A stretch of DNA of 64,000 bases from Voacanga thouarsii (Eukaryota; Streptophyta; Magnoliopsida; Gentianales; Apocynaceae). Location of the stretch: contig JANUWF010001659.1 in NCBI GenBank assembly GCA_026120185.1, positions 1-64,000 of the forward strand. The letters run 5' to 3'. Under the pieces are notes generated by a model. The model was given only the letters and a program-made list of their open reading frames with translations, was not told the origin of the DNA and made no database searches. This document shows, piece after piece, positions 35,211 to 46,804 of the stretch (position 1 is its first letter; every line of letters begins with the position of its first letter). The position numbers and the translations under genes were made by a program.

Positions 35211-36959
35211 TGAGTTGCTTTGAAAGGCTTAGGATTGATGCATGCTAGTTAATAAAATTGGCAAGACTAATGCTGATTAATACCATGAGATCCTTCATTG
35301 TTTTGGCACAGGTAGTTTGTTTGTAAATCTCACCATTGAGGTATTGGAGCCTCTGCAAAATTTTTATGCTTTGATTAGCTTTTATGTAAACCTAATTTGA
35401 AAGGGTATAGGTGGATGTAGTGCTTTTTTTTTGTTGAAAAAATGTAACAAGAGGCTACCCAGATTGATTGCGAGGGAAGTTGTAGACTTCTAAAAAAATC
35501 ATAGAAGAAACAATGGAAAAAATAGATCGTTGGAGAAGACGATCAGTCGAGTCGAGCTGAGCCGCGGCTCGGTGTACCGGGAGCCGAGACAACTCCAGGG
35601 CCAACCATGGCTCGCAGCTGTAGCGGGGCTCAAGACACCTCGGTTCAGCTGGCATTAACTAGGATGCTTCCCGAGGCTATGGTCAGTCGCGGGCACCCAC
35701 TCACGAACCATGGACCATGGGTCTTCCCATAGGCCATGATCCTGTGTAGTGGGTGCACAAGACTAAAATTTTTTCCCTTGTAATTTTTGGATTTTGGTCC
35801 CATACCAGGCGAAATTATTATTTTTGCAATAGTTAATATTCTTTGAATATTTTGCATGAAAAATAATAGTAAAGGAATTTTAGGATTAAACGAGATCATT
35901 AATTAATTTAATTAATGTGTTTAATTCTATTATTTGGACACTTAGGATTAAAAATAGAAAAGCATGAAAACGTTTACAATTTTCTAGCATACTATTTATT
36001 TTAATTCCTATGTGCACATTTTCTCAAAGATCTAATTGTTTGAGAAATTTTATTTAACAAGCAAAAATATTTTTCTTTAATTAAATGGTTATTTTAACTT
36101 AAACAAAAATTAATCCTTGGTTATTTTCTTAAAGGTTTTTTATCCTTGACAAATAAAATATTTTAGATTTAGAAATTTTTATAAGTTAAAATGGAAAGAC
36201 ATTTTAAATCATTTTAGCAAAGGAAAAATTATTGTTGTCAAATAAAACCATGAGATCAAAATCTCTCAAAAATTTTAAATGGAAAATTTTTGAAATTATT
36301 AAGTTCTTAACTTAAATAAAATTAATCCATAAGGAAAAATTTCTCAAAGGATATAAACCTTGACATAGAATTTTTTTTATGAATTTAATATTTTATTTTA
36401 AGTTAAAAGAGAACTTAATAGAAAATTTTCAAATGATATTTTTTTTCAAGAAAACCATTATTTAAAAAAAAAAAATTAAGTGGGAGAGGGGTTCTAATGG
36501 CCCCACAGCTTCTATCACGATCTTCATTAGAGATCGTAGGTCTCCTCGCTTCACTCTGAGAGTGAACCCGTATAGGATGGAAATACCACAAGGATGTAGA
36601 ACTAAGGGAAGGATATAATTAATAATTCAGGACACATACTATGATCGGCCAGCCTACGTTGGAGGCTGTAGTGCGAGGTATGTCCATAGAAAATGAGAAG
36701 AAACAGTCATATCCTCTATAGACTTATATTCTAGATCATTACGTAGAAGGAAAAATAATTTGTGGTGGTTAACACACTTAGCTTAGGTAACTGTTAATCT
36801 TCTCAAGAAGCTTTGTCGGTTTTCCTAAGGCAAAATTAATTATGTTAAAGATAATAGTAATGGGGTTAGCTATTATCGGTTTAATATGAGGATAAAGTGC
36901 ACAAAATTATTTTATTTTCACAATGCTGAGAATTTCTTTTATTTTTCAAAATTTCAAGA
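35211..36959 (+). other. Copia 1 leader, unit 2
   Basis: Equivalent of 1-1723, with several base changes in the GC-rich cluster near 35540-35650. No gene seen. Confidence 0.6.
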
Positions 36960-39703
36960 ATGGTTGGTGGAGGTTCTTTCAGTCCCTTAGTGTTATTCTC
37001 TGCAAGACTAAGCTAACAGGTCCAAACTATGTGGACTGAAAAAGGAACCTAGACATAATACTCACAGCCGAGGAGTATAAGTATGTCCTTTATGAGACCT
37101 GTCCTGTGATCAGGGAAGGTTGATGAGATGGCTCGATGCTATATGCTAGCCTCCATATTGAATGTGCTTCAATCTAAATATGAGCACATGGCAACTGCAT
37201 ATGACATAAGTCTGTCACTAGCCATAATGTTCACGGATAAGACCCGGCCCGCAAGGCAAGAGGCTCTTCGAACAATAATAAATAGTAAGATAGCTGAGAG
37301 AGCTTCAGTCAGAGAGCATATGCTTAAGATGATTGTTACTTTCGAGAAAGTAGAAGTCTTAGGGGCTATCATTGACCCCGAGAGTCAAGTGGACATGTTT
37401 TTCGAAATTTTTACCTGGCTCTTTCGCTCAGTTCAAGTTAAATTACAACATGAATAAGTTAAACATGAGTTTAACGAGTTGATGAAGGAGCTTTAGGTGG
37501 CGAGAGGTAGTCATGAAGTCACAAGCTAGGGCTATGATGGCTTCGTCTTCAAGAAGCTGGGCCTATACCTAGAAAGTTTAAGAAGAAGAAAGGGAATGCG
37601 AGTGCACTAGCCCAAAGATAAATCCAAGGGCAAATGCTTCAAATGTGGGAAGAAGGGACACCGAAAAAGGAGTGTGTAGATCTTCGGGGTAGAACAAGCC
37701 CCACGGGTAATGTTTTCTATCTAGAGTTTATATCAATAGTTGGATCAAATTTCACTTGGATAGTTAATTCGGGAGCCATTGATCACATCCGTAACTCCTT
37801 GCAAAGGTTTAGAAAGATCGAGAAGACTCCGAAGGGAGAACATGAACTATGCATGAGAAATGGGGCACAAGTTTGGGCATTTGCAGTAGGAGAACTGGAA
37901 CTTACTTTTGAATGTAATAGAATAGTTATTTTGAAGGATGTTTTATTTGTTTTTGGCTTCAGATAGAATTTGGTTTCAGTTGCAAAACTAATAATTTAAG
38001 GATATTCTATTTCTTTCCATTCTGGTATAACTATCAATAGAAATAGAGAAGTTATACGTACTGGGCACATGTATGGAAATCTATTCTTCATTAATCCTAT
38101 TAACAATCAATTGAATAATGCTCAATCTAAACCTTTAAATAGGAAGAGAAGGACCAATGTCAATGACTCATATATTTGGCATCTAAGGTTAGGTCACATT
38201 AACTTAACCAGTATTCAGAGGTTAATCCATGATGAGCCTTTAGGCTCATTGGGATTGGAAAGTTGGCCTCAATACAAATCTTGTTTTATGGAAAAAATAT
38301 CCAAAAGGTCCTTTAACCAAAAGGCAGATAGAGGCAAAGAAGCATTAGTCTTGTTCACACTGATGTGTGTGGTCCTTTGTCTACACCAGCAAGAGGGGGT
38401 TTAAGTATTTCATCACTTTCATAGATGATTGTACAAAGTATGATTATGTTTATTTAATGAAATGCAAGTCTGACAATTTTAAAGAGTTTAAGGATGAAGT
38501 GAAGCATCAGACAGGTAAACTAATCAAGACCTTATGATCGGATCGTAGTAGAGAATACCACCTTGGTGAATTTAAGGATTACATAGTACATCATAGAATA
38601 GTATCCTAGCTCTCTGCATTGGAGACACCTTAGCAGAATAAAGTAGCAGAGAGAGAAGGAATAAGACATTGATGGAAATGGTCCACAGAATGATGTCTCA
38701 TGCTACATTTCCAGTGTCTTTTTGGGGATATGCCCTAGAAACAGTGACATATATTCTGAATTTGGTGCCTTCCAAGTTTATACCTAGGACATTCTATGAG
38801 ATGTGGATTGGGCATAAGTCAAGTCTAAATTATCTCAAGATATAGGGTTGCCTAGCTTATGTACTGATCAAGGGAGATAAGTTAAAACTAAGATTAGAAT
38901 TATACTATTTTGTTGGGTATCTAAAAAGTACAAAGGGTGGGTATCCAAAAGCGTATGTATTTTTTGCTATTTTTTTAGGTGCAAAAAGTGCTTGTGAGTA
39001 CCAATGCTAGATACTTGGAGGCTGATCAAAGTACATCCACTAAAGGTTCGACAAGATTGGAACTCAAAAAGAAGTTATCTTCTGAATCAATTTCTCCTAA
39101 CCCGATTATAGAACCAGAAGAGGCATAGCCTCAGGAACTTGTACAAACAGAGCCTCGTCGTAGTGGGAGGATATCTAGAGTTCTAGAAAGATAGACAGGA
39201 GAGGCTTTTGACCTAGTCTCTGACTATCATGAACAAGATCCTATTAGCTACGAGAAGGCTAGCTATTGCTGATGTCGATGCAGACCTATGGCATGAAGCA
39301 ATGAAAATCGATATTAAGTCTATATACTTCAATCAGGTTTGGTATCTTATAGCTTCACCTGAAGGGATAAAACCCATTGGGTGTACAAGAGGAAGAGGGG
39401 AGCAGAAGGAAAAGTGGAAACCTTCAAAGCTAGACTTGTGGCGAAAGGGTATACTCAGAAAGAAGGGATCGATTATGAGAAAACTTTTTCCCCGGTAACC
39501 ATGCTTAAGTCCATCTATGTCTTTATTGCCATCGCATGTCATTATAACTACGAGATATGGCAAATGGATGTCAAGATGACACTTTTAAATGGCTATCATA
39601 GTGAAGACATCTATATGTCCTAATTAGAAGGCTTTATTGCTGAAGGCCAAGAGCATATTATTTGTAAGCTTAAGAAATCTATTTATAAACATAAATTGGC
39701 ATT
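36960..39703 (+). pseudogene. Copia 1 gag-pol pseudogene, unit 2 copy
   Basis: Third copy of the same decayed gag-pol. About 37475-37830 differs from the other two copies at some 11 sites, several of the CG-versus-TG/CA kind. Here the zinc-knuckle stop is absent (CACCGA instead of CACTGA), but one base is missing right after, so the frame is still lost. An open stretch of 110 codons (37634-37966) covers the protease region, again with Asn for the catalytic Asp. RT ends at 39703 against the Athila-type LTR. Confidence 0.86.
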
Positions 39704-41580
39704 TGATAGGGCCTAAATTAGTCATATTTTTATTAGTTATTTAAGGCTATTTTGTGATACATTCTGTTCAATAATTAATCATATTCCTTCATATTTGAGA
39801 TTTTACCCTTAGAAAGGTATTTTGTTAATTATTTCAGATTTTAGGGGTAAAACAAAGCAAAAATGTCACAAAATAGAACATAGGTGGAGCCGGCCTGGGT
39901 AAAGGAACCGGCGTCGGCCACACACTATTGGCATGCACTTTGAGATGACAGAAAATTATTGAAACAGGACCGGAACAGAACTAAACCGGCGCCGGCTGTA
40001 CTCCGGACAATATTGTGCTAAAATCAAGAAACAATCGACAAACGATTGAAGAAAAAGAATACAATCGGCGTCGGCTCCAACAGCCAAGGTGGCGCCAGCT
40101 GTGCCTTGAGGATAAGATGGAATCTTGATTTTTCTACGTGATTTTTGGTAATCTGTAGAATTTTAGTATCTTCCTATTTCTACTCGGCCAAGAACCTTGC
40201 ACCAACGAGTTTAGGCACTTCCTAAGCCTATAAATAGATGGAAAACACAAGAGAAAAAGAGAGAATTCATAAATCATCATAGAAAATCACTCAAATCAAA
40301 GGAACAATTCTCTAAATCAAGGAGGGTTGTACAAGAAGGTTTTCATAGGAAAAAGAATGAGGTACAAAGTGATATTTTTATTATATATCGCATCCATAAG
40401 GAACTTATATGAAAGGCTGTGATGTGTCCCATAGTTTTCTATTAGTGTGAGATTCTTTGTGTACATGGACTCAGACAAAGGGGTTCCATGCGGGAATTGT
40501 TCCCTCCGCTTCGTAAGCTATAGCCAAGGTGCTAAGGAGGTCTATTAGGAGAGCAACCCCCCTCTAAGATTGATAGAGTTAGCTGTAGGTAGGAAAGATT
40601 CCCACTCTTTTGACCTTCCCTACCTTTTCGGGTAGTTCTTTCTTATAAAGGTGGGACTGTAAAAGCACCGGTTGAAGTACCAACTCCAACTACTGCCTTT
40701 TCTATTGCAGCTATGGTTGTCTATGAGTACTTTCTTTTACTTTGTTTTCTTTTTTTTAAACAATGATGTTTTAATTGTTTTATTGTAATTTGACATTGTT
40801 TTAGGTATTCATGATTTTTAGAGTACTTGATCTTTTGATTAATTGATTATTCTTCTTGGTATTTAATTACTTTAGTTTATTACGAAATTAATTGGTTGGT
40901 TCTTTCTATTAACTTGCTGAGACCAAAGAGATTGATGGTGGTTTCAATTTATTAATTTTATATTTGTTGTCTATTAACTCGTCGAGACCAAAGGGGTTAA
41001 TTTCTAAGAACTGATAATTAAAGGTTAATTGATGTTTGCCGAGACCAAGGATTCATTGGTTAATTTCATGTTTTAAATTTACCGAGACCAAGGGAATTTA
41101 GGCAAGAATTGTGTTTAATGCATCTTTTAGATGAATTAGTTGAGACGAGACCAAGTGATTCTGATTTATCTAGAAGGTAGTGATTTTATGGATTGAAAAA
41201 GAAGTGAATCTATCTTAATCCTTCATGATGCTAAGAGAAAGTTAATTATGATAATAATTAAGCCCTTTTAGATCATGTTTGTCAAAATAATGGTTTGAGT
41301 TACATAATTCTCCATTCTTGACAAGTATATACATTCTTTTATTTTTTATTTTATTTTCCTTTTTATTTATTTTTCACTTTATTGAGTCAGTTAAACAATA
41401 AAAGAAAAGTGATTAATACATACTTGTTCCTAGAGGATCGACACTCGTTTGAACCCTATGCTATGTTAATAATGAGTATGTTTGCTCATATGTGTAATTT
41501 GGGGTTAATATTTTAATTTAAACTTGATTGGGAATGTGCTTATTTTTATCTGATTTTTATACCTAAATAAATACGCATCA
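39704..41580 (+). repeat. Athila-type 5' LTR, long form (unit 2)
   Basis: Same length (1,877 bp) and features; TATA box at 40229-40236, insert at 40362-40710. This copy leads into the only full internal region of the element in the window. Confidence 0.86.
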
Positions 41581-41586
41581 AGTTTT

Positions 41587-41604
41587 TGGTGTTGTTGCCG
41601 GGGA
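41587..41604 (+). other. Athila-type primer-binding site (unit 2)
   Basis: TGGTGTTGTTGCCGGGGA, one further C-to-T change than the other copies, same position after the LTR. Confidence 0.83.
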
Positions 41605-41894
41605 AAAAAATCTATGTTCATTTGTTTAATAACTCTTTCCTCGTGCCAAAAACATCATGTTTTTTACGCCATTACCGAGGAACAATATCTTGAAAGCTTG
41701 GATTTTGTTGATTTAACCATGTCAATATGTAAATATGTACAATTGTTCTTTTCACAAAAAGGTTCTATCGTTTGTATCTTGTATATCTTTGTAATCTAAT
41801 TTACTAACTTTGACTAACTTGGTATTCTTTTGTAATCATGAATTCTGTTATCTAACTCACTCCTTGTTTTTTTTTTCGATGTTATCCTTGGTAC

Positions 41895-41920
41895 ATGACC
41901 CGGAAATCTAAAGGCGAGAT
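41895..41920 (+). pseudogene. Athila gag, first exon-like piece before the X insertion (unit 2)
   Basis: ATG at 41895 and 26 nt of gag, ending in GAGAT. The X insertion 41921-50587 follows, then a second GAGAT (50588-50592), and the gag frame resumes without a shift. The X LTR therefore landed eight codons into the gene. It is a broken gene, not an intron. Confidence 0.8.
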
Positions 41921-42509
41921 TGTGAAACCCTAGTCAAAACCAACCTTAGAATAAGGGGGCTGGGATGCATATCATATTTATTTGCATGCTTAAATATATT
42001 TTTGTATGATTTTATGTGCTTTGGATTTGTGTTTTATAGTTTAGAGGGCTTGATTATGTTTATTGAGTAAGAAGGGCAAAATGATAATTTTTGCTTGAGG
42101 TGAAATTAGGGAGATAGCTTGAGGATTAAATAGGAAAGATATTTTAGAGAGAAAATAAAAATAAGGGTTGTTGTGGTTTGGTGGTTGAGCCTTGGAGTTA
42201 ATTCTTGAGGTCTTGAGTTCAAATTCCATCATTGAAGTTTTAGCAAGGTTAAATTCTATTTTTGGTGAAGTAGACTATATTTTGTTCTTAGCTTGATTTA
42301 GGGGAGAGCAGGAGTGTTGTCCTAAGGGAGACATGATAGGAGTATCCTAATCCTACTCTTATGCCCTACGCAAAATTCCTAAGGGGAATTCATTTCCTTT
42401 TGATCCTTAATTTTTCCTATATCTCAATTAATTAGATTGGTCAAATTTGTTCTAGCCAATTTCATTCCAAAAATTTTAGTAAAGTGCTGTGGTTTTGAAG
42501 GATCAAAAT
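41921..42509 (+). repeat. Outer solo X LTR, left part (TSD GAGAT)
   Basis: First 589 bp of a solo LTR of about 4.4 kb that begins TGTGAAACCC. Its remainder is 46805-50587. Flanking duplications GAGAT at 41916-41920 and 50588-50592 are identical. The last five bases AAAAT (42505-42509) are the target duplicated by the inner X LTR. Contains tRNA-like boxes near 42174 and 42216. Confidence 0.88.
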
Positions 42510-42762
42510 TGTGAAACCCCAGTCAAGACCAACCTTAGAGAAGGTGGTTGGGATGCATATCATGCTTTATTTCATGATTAAATATGTTTTGATATGATTT
42601 CTATGTGCTTTGAATTTGATTTTTATTATCTTGAAGTCTTGTTGGTGAGTGATGTGTGAGAGGGGCAAAATGGTAATTTTTGCCCAAGGTGAAAATAAGG
42701 AGATAGCTTGTGGGTTGAATAGGAAATAATTTTTCTAGTAGAAATAGCAACAAGAGTTGTTG

Positions 42763-42817
42763 TGGTTTAGTGGTTAGAGCCTTGGAATTAATTCTTGAGG
42801 TCTAAGGTTCAAAGTCC
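42763..42817 (+). promoter_or_regulatory. tRNA-like A/B boxes (pol III type) in inner X LTR
   Basis: TGGTTTAGTGG (42763-42773) fits the box A consensus TGGYNNAGTGG exactly. GGTTCAAAGTCC (42806-42817) is close to the box B consensus GGTTCRANNCC. The boxes are 32 bases apart, as in tRNA genes and tRNA-derived SINE heads. No full cloverleaf acceptor stem is evident, so this is not a functional tRNA gene. It is either an old SINE carried in the LTR family or an LTR-encoded pol III promoter. Confidence 0.6.
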
Positions 42818-44156
42818 ATCATAGAAGCTTTAGCTTGAGTATATTTTATTTTGCTTGGAAAAGGATGGTTTCGGCCATGAGGGCCTAGATCAATGTGGTG
42901 ATGATGTCCTAGGAGAGACATGTTAGGAGAATTTTCACTTCACTCTTTTGTTCTTCGCGAAATGCCCAAAGGGAATTCATTCTCCCTTGATCTTTAGCTT
43001 TTCTTAATTTCCAACTCCTTAGCTTGATCAAGGTGTTCTATCCTTTTCCTTTCCAGAAAATTCAGTAGAGGACTAAGGTCTTTTAGGATCAAAATGTCCT
43101 AGTAAGAGGCTTCTCATGGTTTGGAAAATGTAAATGACTTGTGGAAAAATTCAAGAGGAAAATCCCTCTTGAAAGCTTGCTGAAATTTTTTTCCTCTAAC
43201 TTAGTTCATCTATCTTCATGGAATGAGCTGAAATTTTCCAGCTTGTTGTACCTTCAAAAGGTCGAAAATTCTAGCTCACATTCCCTCCCAAATGCTACCA
43301 GAAAAATGGTCTTTAGGATCAGTTGAAACCTGAAAGTTTTTGCCCAAATTCGGACTGCACAAGCTGGAGCAAAGCAGGAAAAATTCCTGTACGAAAATCA
43401 GCTTTGTGAGCTCCAAACCAAGCTGTTTTCTCCCAGATTTTGTGCAGCACCTTAGCCATGTTTTTCCTCCATAAAGAAGGCTGGAAACCAGCCTTGAATA
43501 CCCCTGAAATCCCCTTCAAAACTCGCTGCAAATCTGCTGGAAATGGCAGACGAAAATTCTGCCAGAAAATTTCTGTTCAGCGAAATTTCTGTGCAGAAGT
43601 TTTGTCCAGCTTGTTTCCTAATTTGTTTCAACCGAAAACCCCAACCTACTTCTGTCAAAACCTCCCTTAAACCTCCATTAATAGAGCTCCATTGTTCCCT
43701 GAAGCTTCTGCACGAAATTCCCTCCATGGCTGACCGAAAATTCCTCAACCAAATCCCTGCAATTTAGCTTGATTACTTTCCAAAATTTCAGCCATCTTGT
43801 TTAACAACTTTCCATAAAATTTTGCTCAATTGATCAGACATCTTCTCCACCATTGTGCACCCTAGTTTCGGCCATCACAAGCCTCCTTTAACCAGCTTTA
43901 ATTCCCCAGAAAATCTGCACAATCCAGTCGGCCATAGGAGACTTCAAGCTGTCCAGAAAAATCAAGATATTCTTAGAATATCTAGTTTCCAAATTCTCTT
44001 CCTAAAAATATTCTTCAAGGATTGTAACAACTAACCTTTCCTTTCCCTTCCAAATCAGAGAAATCACTCCCTAAACCCTACAAAATTTCGGCAGTCCAAT
44101 TCCTCAGAAAATCGACAGCTTCTTCTTCTCTCTCTCCCGATTTTCTTCAAGCAACA

Positions 44157-44158
<2 letters not shown>

Positions 44159-44193
<35 letters not shown>
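44159..44193. repeat. (CA)17 microsatellite
   Basis: Uninterrupted CA repeat within the inner X LTR. Confidence 0.95.
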
Positions 44194-44195
<2 letters not shown>

Positions 44196-46804
44196 CACCA
44201 AGAACACCTACTCCTTCTCCACACCTAATACCCCTCCAAACCACTTCAAACCCTCACGAAAATCTCCAGATTTGATCTTCTCCTTGCTGTGCATCCATCA
44301 ACACCCTTATTAACATCAAACTCCACAAATCATCTTGCTACTTTGGATCAAAAAGTAGAAATTTCTGTGAAGAACAAGAACATTTTCAAGGTAAATTTAT
44401 TCTAACAACTTCATCCTCTTCAAACTTAATCTCTAATGAAAACCTATATGAATAAGCATGCTAATGATCTCTTCTTCTTTCTCTCTCTCTCTCTCATGGA
44501 CCAAAATTTCCTCCCTTGGCCGAATGGTCTCTCTTCCCATGACCATGCCTTCACCACCCTTCTTGAACAAGATTAGCCATCTAGGAGTTGAGATCTTCTC
44601 TAAACTCCTTCAAGTCATTCATCAATCAAGTAAGTACCTTCAATCCTCTTTTTTTTTTTTTTTTTTAAATTTAGAATCATGTCTCTAGGTTGATGAATGG
44701 CGATGGGTTTGTGTATGTGATGTTGTTGATTGAAGCATGAGTATATGTATGATTGTGAAGGAGATGGGATTTATGCATGGAAGGATTATATTGGTGGATT
44801 TAATGATGAATTGAGATTTGATGCATGTCATAGGTAGTATTTGTGATGAAGCATGCTAGAGATTATGTCACCATGGGTGAATATGATTTATGTGCATGAA
44901 TAGATTTTGAAGCCATGATCATGTTTATGCTAGTAGACGTTAAATCATGTAATAATAAATTTAGATCTATGCCTATGTGCAAGACTTGGATGATTTGATG
45001 AATTGAAGGATTGAGTATGTTATTGATTATGGTTGACCATGGAATCTTGATCATGATCTAGTTGTCCCTAAGCAAATTTTATTTCATAAATAAAATATTT
45101 ACTAATAATTTTTGCTAAAGAATTTTGAAAACCCTAGGAAGGGTAGATTTGGAATTATAATATATGTAAAGGATATTTTGGTCAAATAAGTAATGATTTT
45201 TTTCTAGAAAAGAAAATAAATAAATATTATTTAAAATAAAGCAAATTAATTAAAGCCCTTATGAAAAAGATTCATACTTAATAAAATATTTACTAGATCA
45301 AAACCCTTAAGGATTTACTTATTATTTTCCAAGAAAGACTTATTAAATTTAACTAGTTTTAGCTATCAATTATTTTCTAACAACTAAGCTATCATTAAAT
45401 CACTATTTTACCTAGTACCACCTATGGCTCTTGATCAAATAAACTCTAAATTTTCCTTAACAAGATTTGAACTTTCAACTTAATAGAATTTATTTCCTAA
45501 TCCATTAATTATTTTAAATAACAAATTAAACTGAGCTTATAAACCTATTCAGTTATTGTTTTGCCTTAAAGCTTGGGACACTAGAATCATGGTAGTAGTG
45601 AATTGAGTTGATTTAAACTTGAGAAAGTGGATTGTGGCTTGAATCTGATTAAGATTTATATTTGCCCATGTAGGGTTAGGTCATCTATCCGAGACCTTGT
45701 TGTTGTGAGCGAGAATCAGGTAAGCTCCTGCATAAAACCTGATTGATGTGAAATGATTTCCTTATGGCAAGCCAAATGTGGAGTGCAAGGACACTCGGTT
45801 ATTTGAAAGCAATTGAGGGTTCAATTCATCATTAATTCCAACGCTTAAATTATTTGAAAGTCTTTGAGCAGATTTTTCCAAACTTGAAACTCTTTCTAAA
45901 ATTAATTTCTCCCAAAGCTTTGGAAACCCTCAAATTGTTATTTTCATGAAGCACAATGTTTTGTTCATTTTGTCCCAAGTGGGGAATGTCGTTAAGTACT
46001 CAATAAGGGTGGACTACTAGGACTAGTCTTTCAAGGGTTAGGGTAAGCCTCTCAGCTGGTGGCCACCTCTGAGGGGTGAGTCCTTCCCGGATAAGATGCC
46101 AGTTCCAGTGAGTCGTGCCGGTCCGAGCTAGCAGTTTATTTTGTTTCAGTCAAGTGACTGTGTTTTTGCCGGAATGGACACCTGGCGGTTGTTTGGGTAT
46201 AGAGAAGGAGGAGTATCTTGCCCAGTAGGCCGATCACCTATTTTTGTCAGTCTGCACAACGTGTTAGGCATTCTGACCGGTTATGGGGCCCAAAGTGTGG
46301 TAACCCATATCCCTTTCTTTTGAGTGGTTGATTTCATTACTTATGTATGGCTAGAAGAGCGAAAACGCCACTCTTGCTTTTGACTAATGTTTATTGCTTG
46401 CCAATGTTCTCTTATAAAGATTTCACACTTTGCATCCATGAATTGTTTCCACTAAACCCCCAAAGCACACACGGACTTACTGAAATTTCTGTCTCACCAC
46501 CTTTTATCATGATTTCAGGTTGATCCTGTTGTGGGTGAGTAGCTACCTTGGAAGAGAATGTGTCTTTTGATTTTATGTATTGCTTTGGGAAGACGAGAGG
46601 GGGTGATTTTAATTATGGTTTTTGTTTTGGAATTTCATGGATGTACTTTTGAAGTATTTTGGGTTGTAATAAATTCTTTTAGTTTGAGTATTATTTATTC
46701 CAGCAATTTTTATTTGTGACCTAGTTATAAAGACCCCTTGTCCTTTGGACGGGGCGACATCCCCGGCCCTGGCGGGCCTAGGTTTTCCGGGGTGTTACAA
46801 AAAT

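Larger units (their letters stand above)
25503..42753. repeat. Tandem array: complete unit 2 (17,251 bp)
   Basis: Second complete copy, same order as unit 1. The main structural difference is a 723-bp deletion in the minus-strand Athila-type LTR (32736-33272 against 14757-16016). A cluster of differences also lies in the copia gag region (about 37475-37830), and a GA microsatellite is shorter. After 42753 the sequence continues through an intact X LTR where the other copies jump to the inverted X piece, so this is the right-hand end of the array. Confidence 0.88.
42510..46799 (+). repeat. Inner solo X LTR, 4,290 bp (TSD AAAAT)
   Basis: Begins TGTGAAACCCC and ends GGGGTGTTACA, near-inverted termini with TG and CA ends. 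It is flanked by AAAAT (42505-42509 and 46800-46804) and lies inside the outer X LTR. No internal domain, no second LTR next to it and no recognisable protein in 4.3 kb, so it is a solo LTR of a gypsy-like element with unusually long LTRs. It carries a tRNA-like head (42763-42817), a CA microsatellite and a poly-T run. Open frames up to about 98 codons look accidental. Confidence 0.85.

Noticed and set aside
42763..42817. A functional tRNA gene
   Set aside because: Only the A and B boxes are convincing; no matching acceptor stem or anticodon arm is evident and the segment is part of a repeated LTR.
43452..43748. 98-codon and other frames inside the inner X LTR
   Set aside because: Antisense and sense frames overlap, and the equivalent frames in the outer X LTR are not conserved.
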